This document shows, in pieces, positions 1-7,393 of a stretch of DNA of 44,692 bases. How positions within the stretch are numbered: the first letter of the stretch is position 1; each line of letters begins with the position of its first letter. This stretch comes from Mycolicibacillus koreensis. GTDB taxonomy: Bacteria > Actinomycetota > Actinomycetes > Mycobacteriales > Mycobacteriaceae. The DNA lies in contig NZ_NCXO01000036.1 in the NCBI RefSeq assembly GCF_002104795.1, positions 1-44,692 on the forward strand. Reading direction: 5' to 3'. A program made the position numbers and the translations under genes. The notes below the pieces were generated by a model, which was not told the origin of the DNA, ran no database searches, and worked only from the letters and a program-made list of their open reading frames with translations.

Positions 1-2
1 CA

Positions 3-209
3 ACCACGGCCGGATACTCCACAATCAACAACCATCACGGATCAGAACCCGCAGACCCAGGTTGGTGGCGTAGAGCCCGATTGGTTCAATTGATTAACGA
101 CTCAGGTGTGACTGGATTGCTGGTCGATCCGGCAGCCGATCTGGTAAGTCCGTTATGGTCGCAAGAGGCTTTGGAAGCGTTAAGGCTGGTGAATGATGTC
201 CGAATTTAA
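3..209 (+). CDS. C-terminal part of an unrecognised protein (start lies left of the window)
   Basis: The frame beginning at base 3 is open from the window edge to TAA at 207-209, giving 68 residues with no start codon in view. The last 45 residues look like real protein, with alternating hydrophobic and charged positions (for example LVQLINDSGVTGLLVDP and EALEALRLVNDV). The reading frame overlaps the next gene by 17 bases, a sign of translational coupling. Codon use is AT-richer than in the housekeeping genes and matches the next two genes. I do not recognise the family. It probably belongs to the same cassette as the type VII genes that follow. The competing frame 1 closes at 91-93 and is less likely to be coding. 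Confidence 0.55.
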   Translation, partial: TTAGYSTINNHHGSEPADPGWWRRARLVQLINDSGVTGLLVDPAADLVSPLWSQEALEALRLVNDVRI

Positions 210-525
210 GGTCGTACTGAATGACCTTGATCAATTGCGTCGGTCCCTTGCGGGGGGTGCGGCCAGTTACGAACAAATCATTCCGAGCGTTAACCCGCCT
301 CCTGTTGACGGTGGGGACGGGAATCTCAACAGCGTCTTGCAAGCATTGACGGAAACGTTCGCCGTCGGTCACGCTGCAGTGGTCGATTCGCTCGAGGGCC
401 GCGCCGCCAAGGTTAAGAGCGCACGGGACACTTTTGACCGAGTCGATTCCGGTGCCTATTTCCAATGGGATGGAACCCGTTCGCTCTATGACGACATGGT
501 GCCCGAGGAAGACCGTCCCAAATGA
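193..525 (+). CDS. Small EspC/WXG-like type VII secretion partner protein
   Basis: The product is a 110-residue, mostly helical protein with two predicted helices (about residues 4-30 and 44-84) around a Pro/Gly-rich turn at 31-43. This is the size and layout of ESX-secreted EspC/WXG100-type proteins. After the second helix there is Y89-F-Q-W-D93, which fits the YxxxD/E export signal of mycobacterial type VII substrates. Two ATGs are possible (193 and 196); AAGG at 182-185 is 7 bases before the first, so I chose 193. The stop overlaps the next ATG (ATGA, 522-525), so the two proteins are probably made in equal amounts and pair. Inference: it is the signal-bearing helical partner of the effector-like protein downstream. 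The exact family name is uncertain. Its GC is clearly below that of the rest of the window. Confidence 0.72.
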   Translation: MMSEFKVVLNDLDQLRRSLAGGAASYEQIIPSVNPPPVDGGDGNLNSVLQALTETFAVGHAAVVDSLEGRAAKVKSARDTFDRVDSGAYFQWDGTRSLYDDMVPEEDRPK

Positions 526-1832
526 GCTGGGTGGGCGGTGACATTCCTGGACTTCAAGGAATGGGTTCAGCGATGGCTAAGGCGACAACCAAGACGAACG
601 CCATAGTGACTGATTTGGAGTCCAAAATCAATACCTTGGCCAGCGATGCCGAATGGCGTGGAATCGCTGGCGATGCATTTCGGGCAACGTGGTCAAGAAG
701 CGCTTTCGAGATCGGCTCCCTCAATGCTGCTGTCACCGAAGCAGGCACCACGATCAAGGCGCTGGGCGATACCCTCGCTGATTTAGAGGCCGAGCTCCAC
801 AACTCTGCGGCGGATTATGCGGCGAAGGGTGTCCCGATAGGTCCGAGCGGGGAGCCCCAGACGGTGGTAGTGACCGGTGACCCATCGGTCAGTCCGGCCA
901 AGGATGTATTGCAGGCGGCCAATGAGTACAAGGAGCTTTACGACTCAACGATGCTCCTGGCGAAGAAAGCGCGGAACGACGCAGCCAACAGCCTTTCCGA
1001 GATGCTCGGCATCATCCTGCCCCCGGACGGAGGGGAAGACCCTGGCCTGGGGTTAGATGACAAGGCGACAGCTGCTTCGTTCATTCGTGGCTTACTTACC
1101 GCAAATAATGAAAAGCGCGACGTAATCGATGGGCTTCGCGAGAGTCGGCGTGCAGCCCTCAATGATGCTCGTCGCCGTTTCAAGGAAACTCGAGGCCCGC
1201 TGCGGGCAGCCAAGGCAGAGTATGCCGCTAAGGGGCTCAAACTGCCGGCCACCAGCGAAGCCGCACGTGCACACTCACAAGCGTTGAAAAATGTAGAGGT
1301 GCTTGCGGACAGACTCGGTAAAACAGTTGGTCCAGAACGCGTACTCCTGGGATCGGACTGGCTGAATATCAAGCTTGCGGATCTGGCTGGTGACTCGACT
1401 GCGCTTAACAAGGTTTTGCCGAAGCTTGGATTCCTGAAGAATGTACCAGTGCTCGATATCGCGGCAACCGGACTTATTGGTGGCATCCAAGGTTATGAAG
1501 ACCACAATATGGGACGCGGCACGCTGCAGTCGTATAGTTCGAACGTCGTCACAGGCGCCGCCGGGCTGGGAGCCGGTGCACTGGTTGTTGCAGCCGCTCC
1601 GGCGTCCGCACCTGCCCTTGGCGTTGCGGTGGTTGCCGGCGGCGTCGTGGTGGGTGTTGGCAATATCGCGAGCGCGATGGTCGACGAGCATTGGATGGAC
1701 AACATCCAGCAACACGGCGTGGTCGCCGGTATTGCCGAAGGCGTGGGACATTCGGTTTCCAACGGCGCCAAAGCCACATATGACCAGGTCAAAGACGTGG
1801 GCAAGGCCGTATGGAGCGGGATTTTCGGATGA
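522..1832 (+). CDS. WXG-domain type VII secreted protein with C-terminal glycine-rich hydrophobic domain (candidate membrane-acting effector)
   Basis: This 436-residue protein has three parts. Residues 1-100 form a WXG-type helical hairpin with W45-R-G47 at the turn, a typical N-terminal targeting domain of actinobacterial type VII effectors. Residues about 125-280 are long charged helices, probably coiled coil. Residues about 310-436 contain a hydrophobic Gly/Ala/Val stretch (near 345-385) with closely spaced glycines like a glycine zipper, followed by an amphipathic tail ending in WSGIFG. I see no enzymatic toxin domain. Glycine-zipper C-termini are known in pore-forming type VII toxins of Firmicutes such as streptococcal TelE, so membrane damage is a reasonable inference but not shown. 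No clear YxxxD follows the WXG hairpin; the upstream partner has one. The gene overlaps both neighbours by 4 bases (ATGA). AT-rich codons suggest acquisition or relaxed selection. Confidence 0.7.
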   Translation: MSWVGGDIPGLQGMGSAMAKATTKTNAIVTDLESKINTLASDAEWRGIAGDAFRATWSRSAFEIGSLNAAVTEAGTTIKALGDTLADLEAELHNSAADYAAKGVPIGPSGEPQTVVVTGDPSVSPAKDVLQAANEYKELYDSTMLLAKKARNDAANSLSEMLGIILPPDGGEDPGLGLDDKATAASFIRGLLTANNEKRDVIDGLRESRRAALNDARRRFKETRGPLRAAKAEYAAKGLKLPATSEAARAHSQALKNVEVLADRLGKTVGPERVLLGSDWLNIKLADLAGDSTALNKVLPKLGFLKNVPVLDIAATGLIGGIQGYEDHNMGRGTLQSYSSNVVTGAAGLGAGALVVAAAPASAPALGVAVVAGGVVVGVGNIASAMVDEHWMDNIQQHGVVAGIAEGVGHSVSNGAKATYDQVKDVGKAVWSGIFG

Positions 1833-2365
1833 GTGAATCGATGTCGGGAGGCGAGCAGGTCCGATCGATTCGGATATTCGGAACCACCTGGGCGAAGCGC
1901 GGTTGGCGCTATTGGATCCGGCGGGTTGGGATCACCGTGCTCTGGACCGGCGTGGCAGCGCTGGAGATCGGAATCATCGTTGCGTTCTGGTCTGGTCTCG
2001 TGGAGGCGGCCGGCAACCGTATCGCGACGGTGGCAATCTCGGCGGTGTTGACGGTGTTGCTGCTCGGCGGGTTTGTGTGGGCGATCCGTAGCTGGCGGGA
2101 GGTGCGGGAAGCCGAACGCTCCGGAGACATTGCTCGACTGCAAGAGATCGTGGAAAAGGGAGCGGGAAACCGGGGCAAAGCCGCGGTCGGCGCAACGCTG
2201 TTCGGCGGTGGCGGACTGCTGGCGATTCCGGCTGCGCTTCTGGCGCTCGCGGTCGGGACGTTTGCGGTGATCGGATGGGTGTTCGTGTTCTTGCTGATGA
2301 GTTTCGGCCGTTACTACGATCCCGAGGAGTATCTGGCTGTCATCGAGTCGGGGCGGGACCGGTGA
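1829..2365 (+). CDS. Four-helix membrane protein, putative immunity partner of the upstream WXG protein
   Basis: The protein has 178 residues from the ATG at 1829, which overlaps the upstream stop as ATGA (1829-1832). An in-frame ATG at 1811 would lie inside the upstream gene and is less likely. GGAG at 1813-1816 could serve as ribosome-binding site. Hydrophobic segments are seen at about residues 36-58, 66-88, and a long C-terminal stretch (about 123-165) that would fit two helices. Between helices 2 and 3 lies a charged segment rich in Arg and Glu. I recognise no family. Its position directly after a hydrophobic-domain type VII protein, its translational coupling and its own membrane location make immunity the simplest hypothesis; a structural partner or unrelated membrane protein is possible. 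Base composition is intermediate between the low-GC cassette and the core genes. Confidence 0.6.
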   Translation: MSESMSGGEQVRSIRIFGTTWAKRGWRYWIRRVGITVLWTGVAALEIGIIVAFWSGLVEAAGNRIATVAISAVLTVLLLGGFVWAIRSWREVREAERSGDIARLQEIVEKGAGNRGKAAVGATLFGGGGLLAIPAALLALAVGTFAVIGWVFVFLLMSFGRYYDPEEYLAVIESGRDR

Positions 2366-2383
2366 GTGGAGGCGCGGCAGAGA

Positions 2384-3196
2384 TCAGGTCAGGTCGTCGT
2401 AATCGCCACGCACCCAGGCGATGTGACGCTCGGCCGATCGTTGCACCACCGCCTGCGCGTCGGACTCGATCGCATTGGTGAACAACCCGTACGCCCGGTC
2501 GAAACGCAGCGTCGCCAACGTGGCCGCCATCCGGCTCACGACCGCCCCCGACAGCGGAATCAGGTTGGGATAGCTGCGCATGAACCCCACCGACGCGCGG
2601 TCGGGGTTGGGAAAGATCGTGTCGCCGGTGAGTAGAACACCCCGTCCGTCGGCGCCGTCACCCCACCAGGCCACCGAGTTCCCGGGGAAATGGCCACCGA
2701 CCTGAACCAGCGTCAACGCGTCGGTCAACTGCACGCTCTGCGACCACTGCTCGATCACCGGGTCAAGGCGCTGCACCCAGGCGGCGTCGGCGGCGTTGAC
2801 ATACACCGGCACCGAGCCGAGCCGGTGACTCCACTCCACCTGCGCGCCGAACATGTGCGGGTGGCTGGCGGCGATCCCCAACACCGGGCCGTGAGCGTGA
2901 ATCGCCTCGATCGCGGCGTCGTCGACGAACCCCGACGGATCCCACAGCAGCGAACCCTGCGGTGTGCAGACCAGTTTGGTCATCTGGCCGATCCCCAACC
3001 TCGGGGTGGCGCCGATGGCCAGCAGCCCCGGCTCCAACTCGACGGTGTCGGTGTGGGTGCCCTCGGCGGCCAACTCCGCCAGCGTGGTCCACAGTTGCCC
3101 CTCGGCGGGCACCCACTGGCGTTCGTCGGCGCAGATCGGGCAGACCTCCGGGGTGGCGGCCTGCTCGACGCCACAGGTACGGCACAGCCAGAGCAT
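2384..3196 (-). CDS. Metallo-beta-lactamase-fold hydrolase with N-terminal zinc ribbon
   Basis: The 270-residue protein starts with a CxxC...CxxC zinc ribbon (C5, C8, C19, C22), followed by a metallo-beta-lactamase fold. Recognisable core pieces are SHPHMFG (H112, H114), GGHFPG and LLTGDTIF. The usual HxHxDH metal motif is incomplete: after H112-P-H114 the expected Asp and His are M115, F116 and G117, so only part of a binuclear site is present. The substrate is unknown; relatives include glyoxalase II-type and other thioester or ester hydrolases. The gene converges on the upstream membrane-protein gene with 18 bases between stops. A TANNNT box 6 bases before the ATG suggests a leaderless transcript. 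The fold is clear, the function open. Confidence 0.8.
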   Translation of the reverse strand: MLWLCRTCGVEQAATPEVCPICADERQWVPAEGQLWTTLAELAAEGTHTDTVELEPGLLAIGATPRLGIGQMTKLVCTPQGSLLWDPSGFVDDAAIEAIHAHGPVLGIAASHPHMFGAQVEWSHRLGSVPVYVNAADAAWVQRLDPVIEQWSQSVQLTDALTLVQVGGHFPGNSVAWWGDGADGRGVLLTGDTIFPNPDRASVGFMRSYPNLIPLSGAVVSRMAATLATLRFDRAYGLFTNAIESDAQAVVQRSAERHIAWVRGDYDDLT

Positions 3197-3202
3197 GCCC
3201 TC

Positions 3203-3208
3203 AGCCTA
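3203..3208 (-). promoter_or_regulatory. -10 box (TAGGCT) for a leaderless transcript of the metallo-beta-lactamase-fold gene
   Basis: On the minus strand TAGGCT is followed by 6 bases and then the ATG (3194-3196). A TANNNT box at this distance is the usual arrangement of mycobacterial leaderless promoters. The start site itself is inferred. Confidence 0.5.
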
Positions 3209-3305
3209 GGCGCGCGCGGGACCGCAGCCCGGCGAAACCGGTCACCGTCGCCGGCCGCGCCGGTAACCTGGGCAGGCGCGGCCAGATCGGAGCGGACGGG
3301 GACAG

Positions 3306-4751
3306 ATGCGCCACTACTACAGCGTTGAGGCGATCCGGGCCGCCGAAGCGCCGCTGCTGGCCGCCCTGCCCGACGGGGTGCTGATGCGCCGGGCGGCGTT
3401 CGGGCTGACCACCGTCCTCGCCGGTGAGCTCCGCGCACGCACCGGTGCTGTCAGCGGACGGCGGGTCTGCGCGGTGATCGGCTCCGGTGACAACGGCGGC
3501 GACGCGCTGTGGGCGGCCACCCTGCTGCGCCGGCGCGGAGTGGCCGCCGACGCGGTGCTGCTCAACCCGGAGCGCACCCACCCGCAGGCCCTGGCGGCGT
3601 TCCGCCGCTGCGGGGGCCGGTTGGTCGACGCGGTCGCCCCCGACACCGATCTGGTGATCGACGGGGTGGTCGGCATCTCCGGGCGCGGTCCGTTGCGGCC
3701 GGCGGCCGCCGCGGTGTTCGCCGCGGCCGCCGACATCCCGGTGGTGGCCGTCGACATCCCCAGCGGTGTCGACGCGCACACCGGGGCCGTTAACGGCCCG
3801 GCCGTGCAGGCCGCGGTGACCGTGACGTTCGGCGGACTCAAACCGGTGCACGCGCTGGCCGACTGCGGGCGTGTGGAGTTGGTCGACATCGGGCTGGACC
3901 TTCCCGACACGGATCTGCTCGGATTCGACGCCTCCGACGCCGCCGAGCGCTGGCCGGTGCCGCAGCGCAGCGACGACAAATACACCCAGGGGGTGACCGG
4001 GGTGCTGGCCGGCTCGGCCGCCTATCCCGGCGCGGCGATCCTGTGCGCCGGTGCCGCGGTCGCGGCGACCTCCGGGATGGTCCGCTACGCCGGCTCAGCG
4101 GCCGCAGAGGTGGTGGCGCACTGGCCGGAGGTGGTGGTCGCCGACAGCGCGGCCGCCGCCGGGCGGGTGCAGGCCTGGGTGGTGGGGCCGGGGCTGGGCA
4201 CCGGCGAGCACGCCGCCGCCGCACTGTGGTTCGCCCTCGGCAGCGACCTGCCGGTCATCGTCGACGCCGATGCGCTGACCCTGCTGGCCGCCCACCCCGA
4301 CCTGGTCACCGAGCGCACCGCCGCCACGGTGCTCACCCCGCACGCCGGGGAGTTCGCCCGGCTCGCCGGGGAGCCGCCCGGCGCCGACCGGGTCGGCGCC
4401 ACCCGGGCGTTGGCCGACCGGTTCGGGGCGACCGTTTTGCTCAAGGGCCACGTGACCGTGATCGCCGCTGCGGGCGGGCCGGTCTATCTCAACCCGGCCG
4501 GCGGATCGTGGGCGGCCACCGCCGGCTCCGGCGATGTGCTCTCCGGGATGATCGGCGCGCTGCTGGCCGCCGGGCTCGGCCCGGCCGAGGCCGCCGCGAC
4601 CGCCGCGTTGGTGCATGCCGAGGCCGCGCTGCGCGCCGCCGCCGATCCCGGTCCGGTGCCGGCGCCCACCTCAGCGTCGCGCATCCTGGCCCATATCCGT
4701 CCCGCCGTCGCCGCGGTCCGCGCCACCGGCGCGGCCGCAGACCCCCGCTGA
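3306..4751 (+). CDS. nnr: Bifunctional NAD(P)H-hydrate epimerase / ADP-dependent NAD(P)H-hydrate dehydratase
   Basis: The 481-residue protein repairs damaged nicotinamide cofactors. The N-terminal YjeF domain (about 1-215) epimerises (R)-NAD(P)HX; GSGDNGGDAL near residue 58 and the GVDAHTG region are its typical motifs. The C-terminal ribokinase-like domain (about 220-470) dehydrates (S)-NAD(P)HX using ADP; the glycine-rich AGSGDVLSG near residue 405 marks its nucleotide and substrate site. The order and length match bacterial Nnr (Rv3433c in M. tuberculosis). The ATG at 3306 follows a purine-rich GGACGGGGACAG. A possible -10 box TAACCT lies at 3264-3269. Only 11 bases separate it from gadB, so the two probably share a transcript, as in M. 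tuberculosis where the neighbours are conserved. Confidence 0.95.
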   Translation: MRHYYSVEAIRAAEAPLLAALPDGVLMRRAAFGLTTVLAGELRARTGAVSGRRVCAVIGSGDNGGDALWAATLLRRRGVAADAVLLNPERTHPQALAAFRRCGGRLVDAVAPDTDLVIDGVVGISGRGPLRPAAAAVFAAAADIPVVAVDIPSGVDAHTGAVNGPAVQAAVTVTFGGLKPVHALADCGRVELVDIGLDLPDTDLLGFDASDAAERWPVPQRSDDKYTQGVTGVLAGSAAYPGAAILCAGAAVAATSGMVRYAGSAAAEVVAHWPEVVVADSAAAAGRVQAWVVGPGLGTGEHAAAALWFALGSDLPVIVDADALTLLAAHPDLVTERTAATVLTPHAGEFARLAGEPPGADRVGATRALADRFGATVLLKGHVTVIAAAGGPVYLNPAGGSWAATAGSGDVLSGMIGALLAAGLGPAEAAATAALVHAEAALRAAADPGPVPAPTSASRILAHIRPAVAAVRATGAAADPR

Positions 4752-4762
4752 AAGGATGTCCC

Positions 4763-6154
4763 GTGTCCCACCCGTCTGTTCCCTCACACTCGATCGCTCC
4801 GGCCTACACCGGCCGGCTCTCCACCGCCCCGGTGCCCGCGCTGCGGCTCCCCGACGAGGCGATGGACCCCGACGCCGCCTACCGGTTCATCCACGACGAG
4901 TTGATGCTCGACGGCAGCTCACGGCTGAACCTGGCCACCTTCGTCACCACCTGGATGGATCCCGAGGCCGAGAAGCTGATGGCCGAGACGTTCGACAAGA
5001 ACATGATCGACAAGGACGAATACCCGGCGACCGCGGCGATCGAGCAGCGCTGCGTGGCCATGGTGGCCGACCTGTTCCACGCCGAGGGCCTGCGTGACGA
5101 CGATCCGACCAGCGCGGTCGGGGTGTCCACCATCGGATCCAGCGAGGCGGTGATGCTCGGCGGGCTGGCGATGAAATGGCGCTGGCGCCAACGCCTCGAG
5201 GCGGCCGGGCAGGACTGGAAGCGCCGCACCCCCAACCTGGTGATGGGGACCAACGTGCAGGTGGTGTGGGAGAAGTTCTGCCGCTACTTCGATGTGGAGC
5301 CCCGCTACCTGCCGATGGCCGAAGACCGCTACGTGATCACCCCCGAGCAGGTGGTCGACGCCGTCGACGAGGACACCATCGGGGTGGTCGGCATCCTGGG
5401 CACCACCTACACCGGCGAGTTGGAGCCGATTGCCGAGATCTGCGCGGCGCTGGACAAATTGGCCGCCGAAGGCGGCGTCGATGTGCCGGTGCATGTCGAC
5501 GCGGCCAGCGGCGGTTTCGTGGTGCCGTTCCTGCACCCCGACCTGCGCTGGGATTTCCGGCTCCCGCGGGTGGTGTCGATCAACGTCAGCGGACACAAAT
5601 ACGGACTGACCTATCCCGGTGTCGGGTTCGTGGTGTGGCGCTCGGCGGACTACCTGCCCGACGAGTTGGTGTTCCGGGTCAACTACCTCGGCGGGGACAT
5701 GCCGACGTTCACGCTGAACTTCTCCCGGCCCGGCAACCAGGTGGTCGGCCAGTACTACAACTTCCTGCGGCTCGGCCGGGACGGCTACACCAGCGTGATG
5801 CAGACCCTGTCGAACACCGCGCGCTGGCTCGGCGACGGACTGGCCGCCAGCGAGCACTTCGAGCTGATCACCGACGGCTCGGCGATCCCGGTGGTGGCCT
5901 TCCGGCTGGCCGGGGATCGCGGGTACAGCGTGTTCGACGTCTCCCATGAGCTGCGCACCTACGGCTGGCAGGTGCCCGCCTACACGATGCCCGAGGGCGC
6001 CTCCGACGTGGCGGTGCTGCGGATCGTGGTCCGCGAGGGGCTGTCGGCCGACCTGGCCCGCGCGCTGCACGACGACGCGGTGAAGGCGGTCACGGCGTTG
6101 GACAAGCTCAAACCCCGCGGCCACTTCGACGAACAGCAGCATTTCGCGCACTGA
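4763..6154 (+). CDS. gadB: Glutamate decarboxylase
   Basis: This PLP enzyme converts L-glutamate to GABA and CO2, consuming a proton; it is linked to acid tolerance and the GABA shunt. The product has 463 residues, the usual length of bacterial GadB. The PLP lysine is K279 in SGHKYGL, and VDAASGGFV upstream holds the Asp that contacts the pyridine nitrogen. The C-terminus ends HFDEQQHFAH; a C-terminal His gates the active site in E. coli GadB. The start is GTG 4763, with AAAGGA at 4751-4756 six bases upstream. The longer frame reaching back to 4043 runs through nnr in another frame and is an artefact. It sits 11 bases after nnr, probably in the same operon. A strong hairpin follows at 6161-6176. 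Confidence 0.96.
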   Translation: MSHPSVPSHSIAPAYTGRLSTAPVPALRLPDEAMDPDAAYRFIHDELMLDGSSRLNLATFVTTWMDPEAEKLMAETFDKNMIDKDEYPATAAIEQRCVAMVADLFHAEGLRDDDPTSAVGVSTIGSSEAVMLGGLAMKWRWRQRLEAAGQDWKRRTPNLVMGTNVQVVWEKFCRYFDVEPRYLPMAEDRYVITPEQVVDAVDEDTIGVVGILGTTYTGELEPIAEICAALDKLAAEGGVDVPVHVDAASGGFVVPFLHPDLRWDFRLPRVVSINVSGHKYGLTYPGVGFVVWRSADYLPDELVFRVNYLGGDMPTFTLNFSRPGNQVVGQYYNFLRLGRDGYTSVMQTLSNTARWLGDGLAASEHFELITDGSAIPVVAFRLAGDRGYSVFDVSHELRTYGWQVPAYTMPEGASDVAVLRIVVREGLSADLARALHDDAVKAVTALDKLKPRGHFDEQQHFAH

Positions 6155-6160
6155 GCCCGC

Positions 6161-6176
6161 CCCCGCCCGGGCGGGG
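6161..6176. terminator. GC-rich palindrome downstream of gadB, probable terminator
   Basis: CCCCGCCCGGGCGGGG is a perfect 16-base palindrome starting 7 bases after the gadB stop. It has no U-tract, as is common for mycobacterial hairpin terminators. A second weaker GC-rich inverted repeat follows at about 6185-6205. Confidence 0.5.
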
Positions 6177-6241
6177 ACGCTTCGTGCACCGCCGCGGCGT
6201 GCGGGGCGGCACGGCGGGCTGACCCGCCCGGTTCTGGGACA

Positions 6242-7393
6242 ATGGTGGAGATGACTGTGACATCGCAGACCAGCGGGTTGATCGCCGAGGCCGTCGTGGA
6301 CCTCGCGGCGATCGCGCACAACGTGCGGGTGCTGCAGGAGTCGGCCGGGTCGGCCCAGGTGATGACGGTGGTCAAAGCCGACGGCTACGGCCATGGCGCC
6401 ACCCGGGTGGCCCGCGCCGCGTTGGACGCGGGGGCGGCCGAGCTCGGGGTCGCCACCGTCGACGAGGCGCTGGCCCTGCGCGCCGACGACATCAGCGCGC
6501 CGGTGCTGGCGTGGCTGCACCGGCCCGGCACCGACTTTGCCGGTGCGCTCGCCGCCGACGTCGGTATCGCGGTGTCCTCGCAGGTCCAACTCGACGACCT
6601 GCTCGACGCGGTGCAGCGCACCGGGCGCACCGCCACGGTCACGGTGAAAGCCGACACCGGCATGAACCGCAACGGGGCGCGGGCCGCCGAACTGCCGGAG
6701 TTGTTCGCCGCGCTGCACCGTGCCGCCGCCGACAACGCCATCCGGCTGCGCGGGCTGATGTCGCATCTTGCCTGCGCCGATGAGCCCGATCATCCGGCCA
6801 ACAACGCCCAGGCGCAACGGTTCTCCGAGCTGGTGGACCTCGCCGCCGACCACGGTCTGCGCTTCGAGGTGGCGCACCTGGCCAATTCGGCGGGCACCTT
6901 GACCCGCCCCGACCTGGCCTACGACATGGTGCGTCCCGGCATCGCGGTCTACGGTCTGTGCCCGCTACCCGAACGCGGCGACCTGGGCCTCATCCCGGCG
7001 ATGACGCTGAAAACCACGGTGGCGCTGGTGCGTCCGGTGCGTGCGGGTGAAGGGGTGTCCTACGGTCACACCTGGATCGCCGAGCGTGACACCACGTTGG
7101 CGTTGCTGCCGATCGGCTACGCCGACGGGGTGTTCCGGCCGCTCAGCAGTCGGTTCGAGGTGATGATCAACGGGCGGCGCCGCCGCAACGTCGGGCGGGT
7201 CTGTATGGACCAGTTCGTCGTCGACCTGGGGCCGGGTCCGGTCGACGTCGCCGAGGGTGACGAGGCGATCCTGTTCGGTCCCGGCGAGGGCGGCGAGCCC
7301 CGCGCCCAGGATTGGGCCGACACGTTGGGAACCGTCCACTACGAGGTGGTGACCAGCCCGCGCGGGCGGGTCACCAGGACCTACCGTGAATAG
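6242..7393 (+). CDS. alr: Alanine racemase
   Basis: This PLP enzyme interconverts L- and D-alanine for peptidoglycan synthesis and is the target of D-cycloserine. The 383-residue protein carries the PLP lysine K45 in [11 protein letters not shown] near the N-terminus of the TIM barrel, followed by the MNRNG and HLANSAGT regions. The C-terminal beta domain has the catalytic tyrosine region SYGHTW and CMDQFVVD. Two starts are possible, ATG 6242 and ATG 6251; the second matches the M. tuberculosis Alr sequence MTPISQTPG as I remember it. It is the first gene of a run with 8-, 8-, 4- and 4-base overlaps through tsaD. A PPE-containing insertion lies upstream of alr in M. tuberculosis but not here. 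Confidence 0.95.
   Translation: MVEMTVTSQTSGLIAEAVVDLAAIAHNVRVLQESAGSAQVMTVVKADGYGHGATRVARAALDAGAAELGVATVDEALALRADDISAPVLAWLHRPGTDFAGALAADVGIAVSSQVQLDDLLDAVQRTGRTATVTVKADTGMNRNGARAAELPELFAALHRAAADNAIRLRGLMSHLACADEPDHPANNAQAQRFSELVDLAADHGLRFEVAHLANSAGTLTRPDLAYDMVRPGIAVYGLCPLPERGDLGLIPAMTLKTTVALVRPVRAGEGVSYGHTWIAERDTTLALLPIGYADGVFRPLSSRFEVMINGRRRRNVGRVCMDQFVVDLGPGPVDVAEGDEAILFGPGEGGEPRAQDWADTLGTVHYEVVTSPRGRVTRTYRE

Noticed and set aside
1..2365. Prophage or insertion sequence as the source of the low-GC segment
   Set aside because: No transposase, integrase, terminal repeats or tRNA attachment site are visible within the window.
4043..4762. Long N-terminal extension of gadB
   Set aside because: The extension runs through nnr in another frame and is Arg/Gly-rich; GTG 4763 has a good ribosome-binding site and gives the usual length.
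4919..6877. 652-residue open frame on the minus strand opposite gadB and alr
   Set aside because: It is a GC-rich mirror of real genes, with no family resemblance, and it crosses a gene boundary and terminator.
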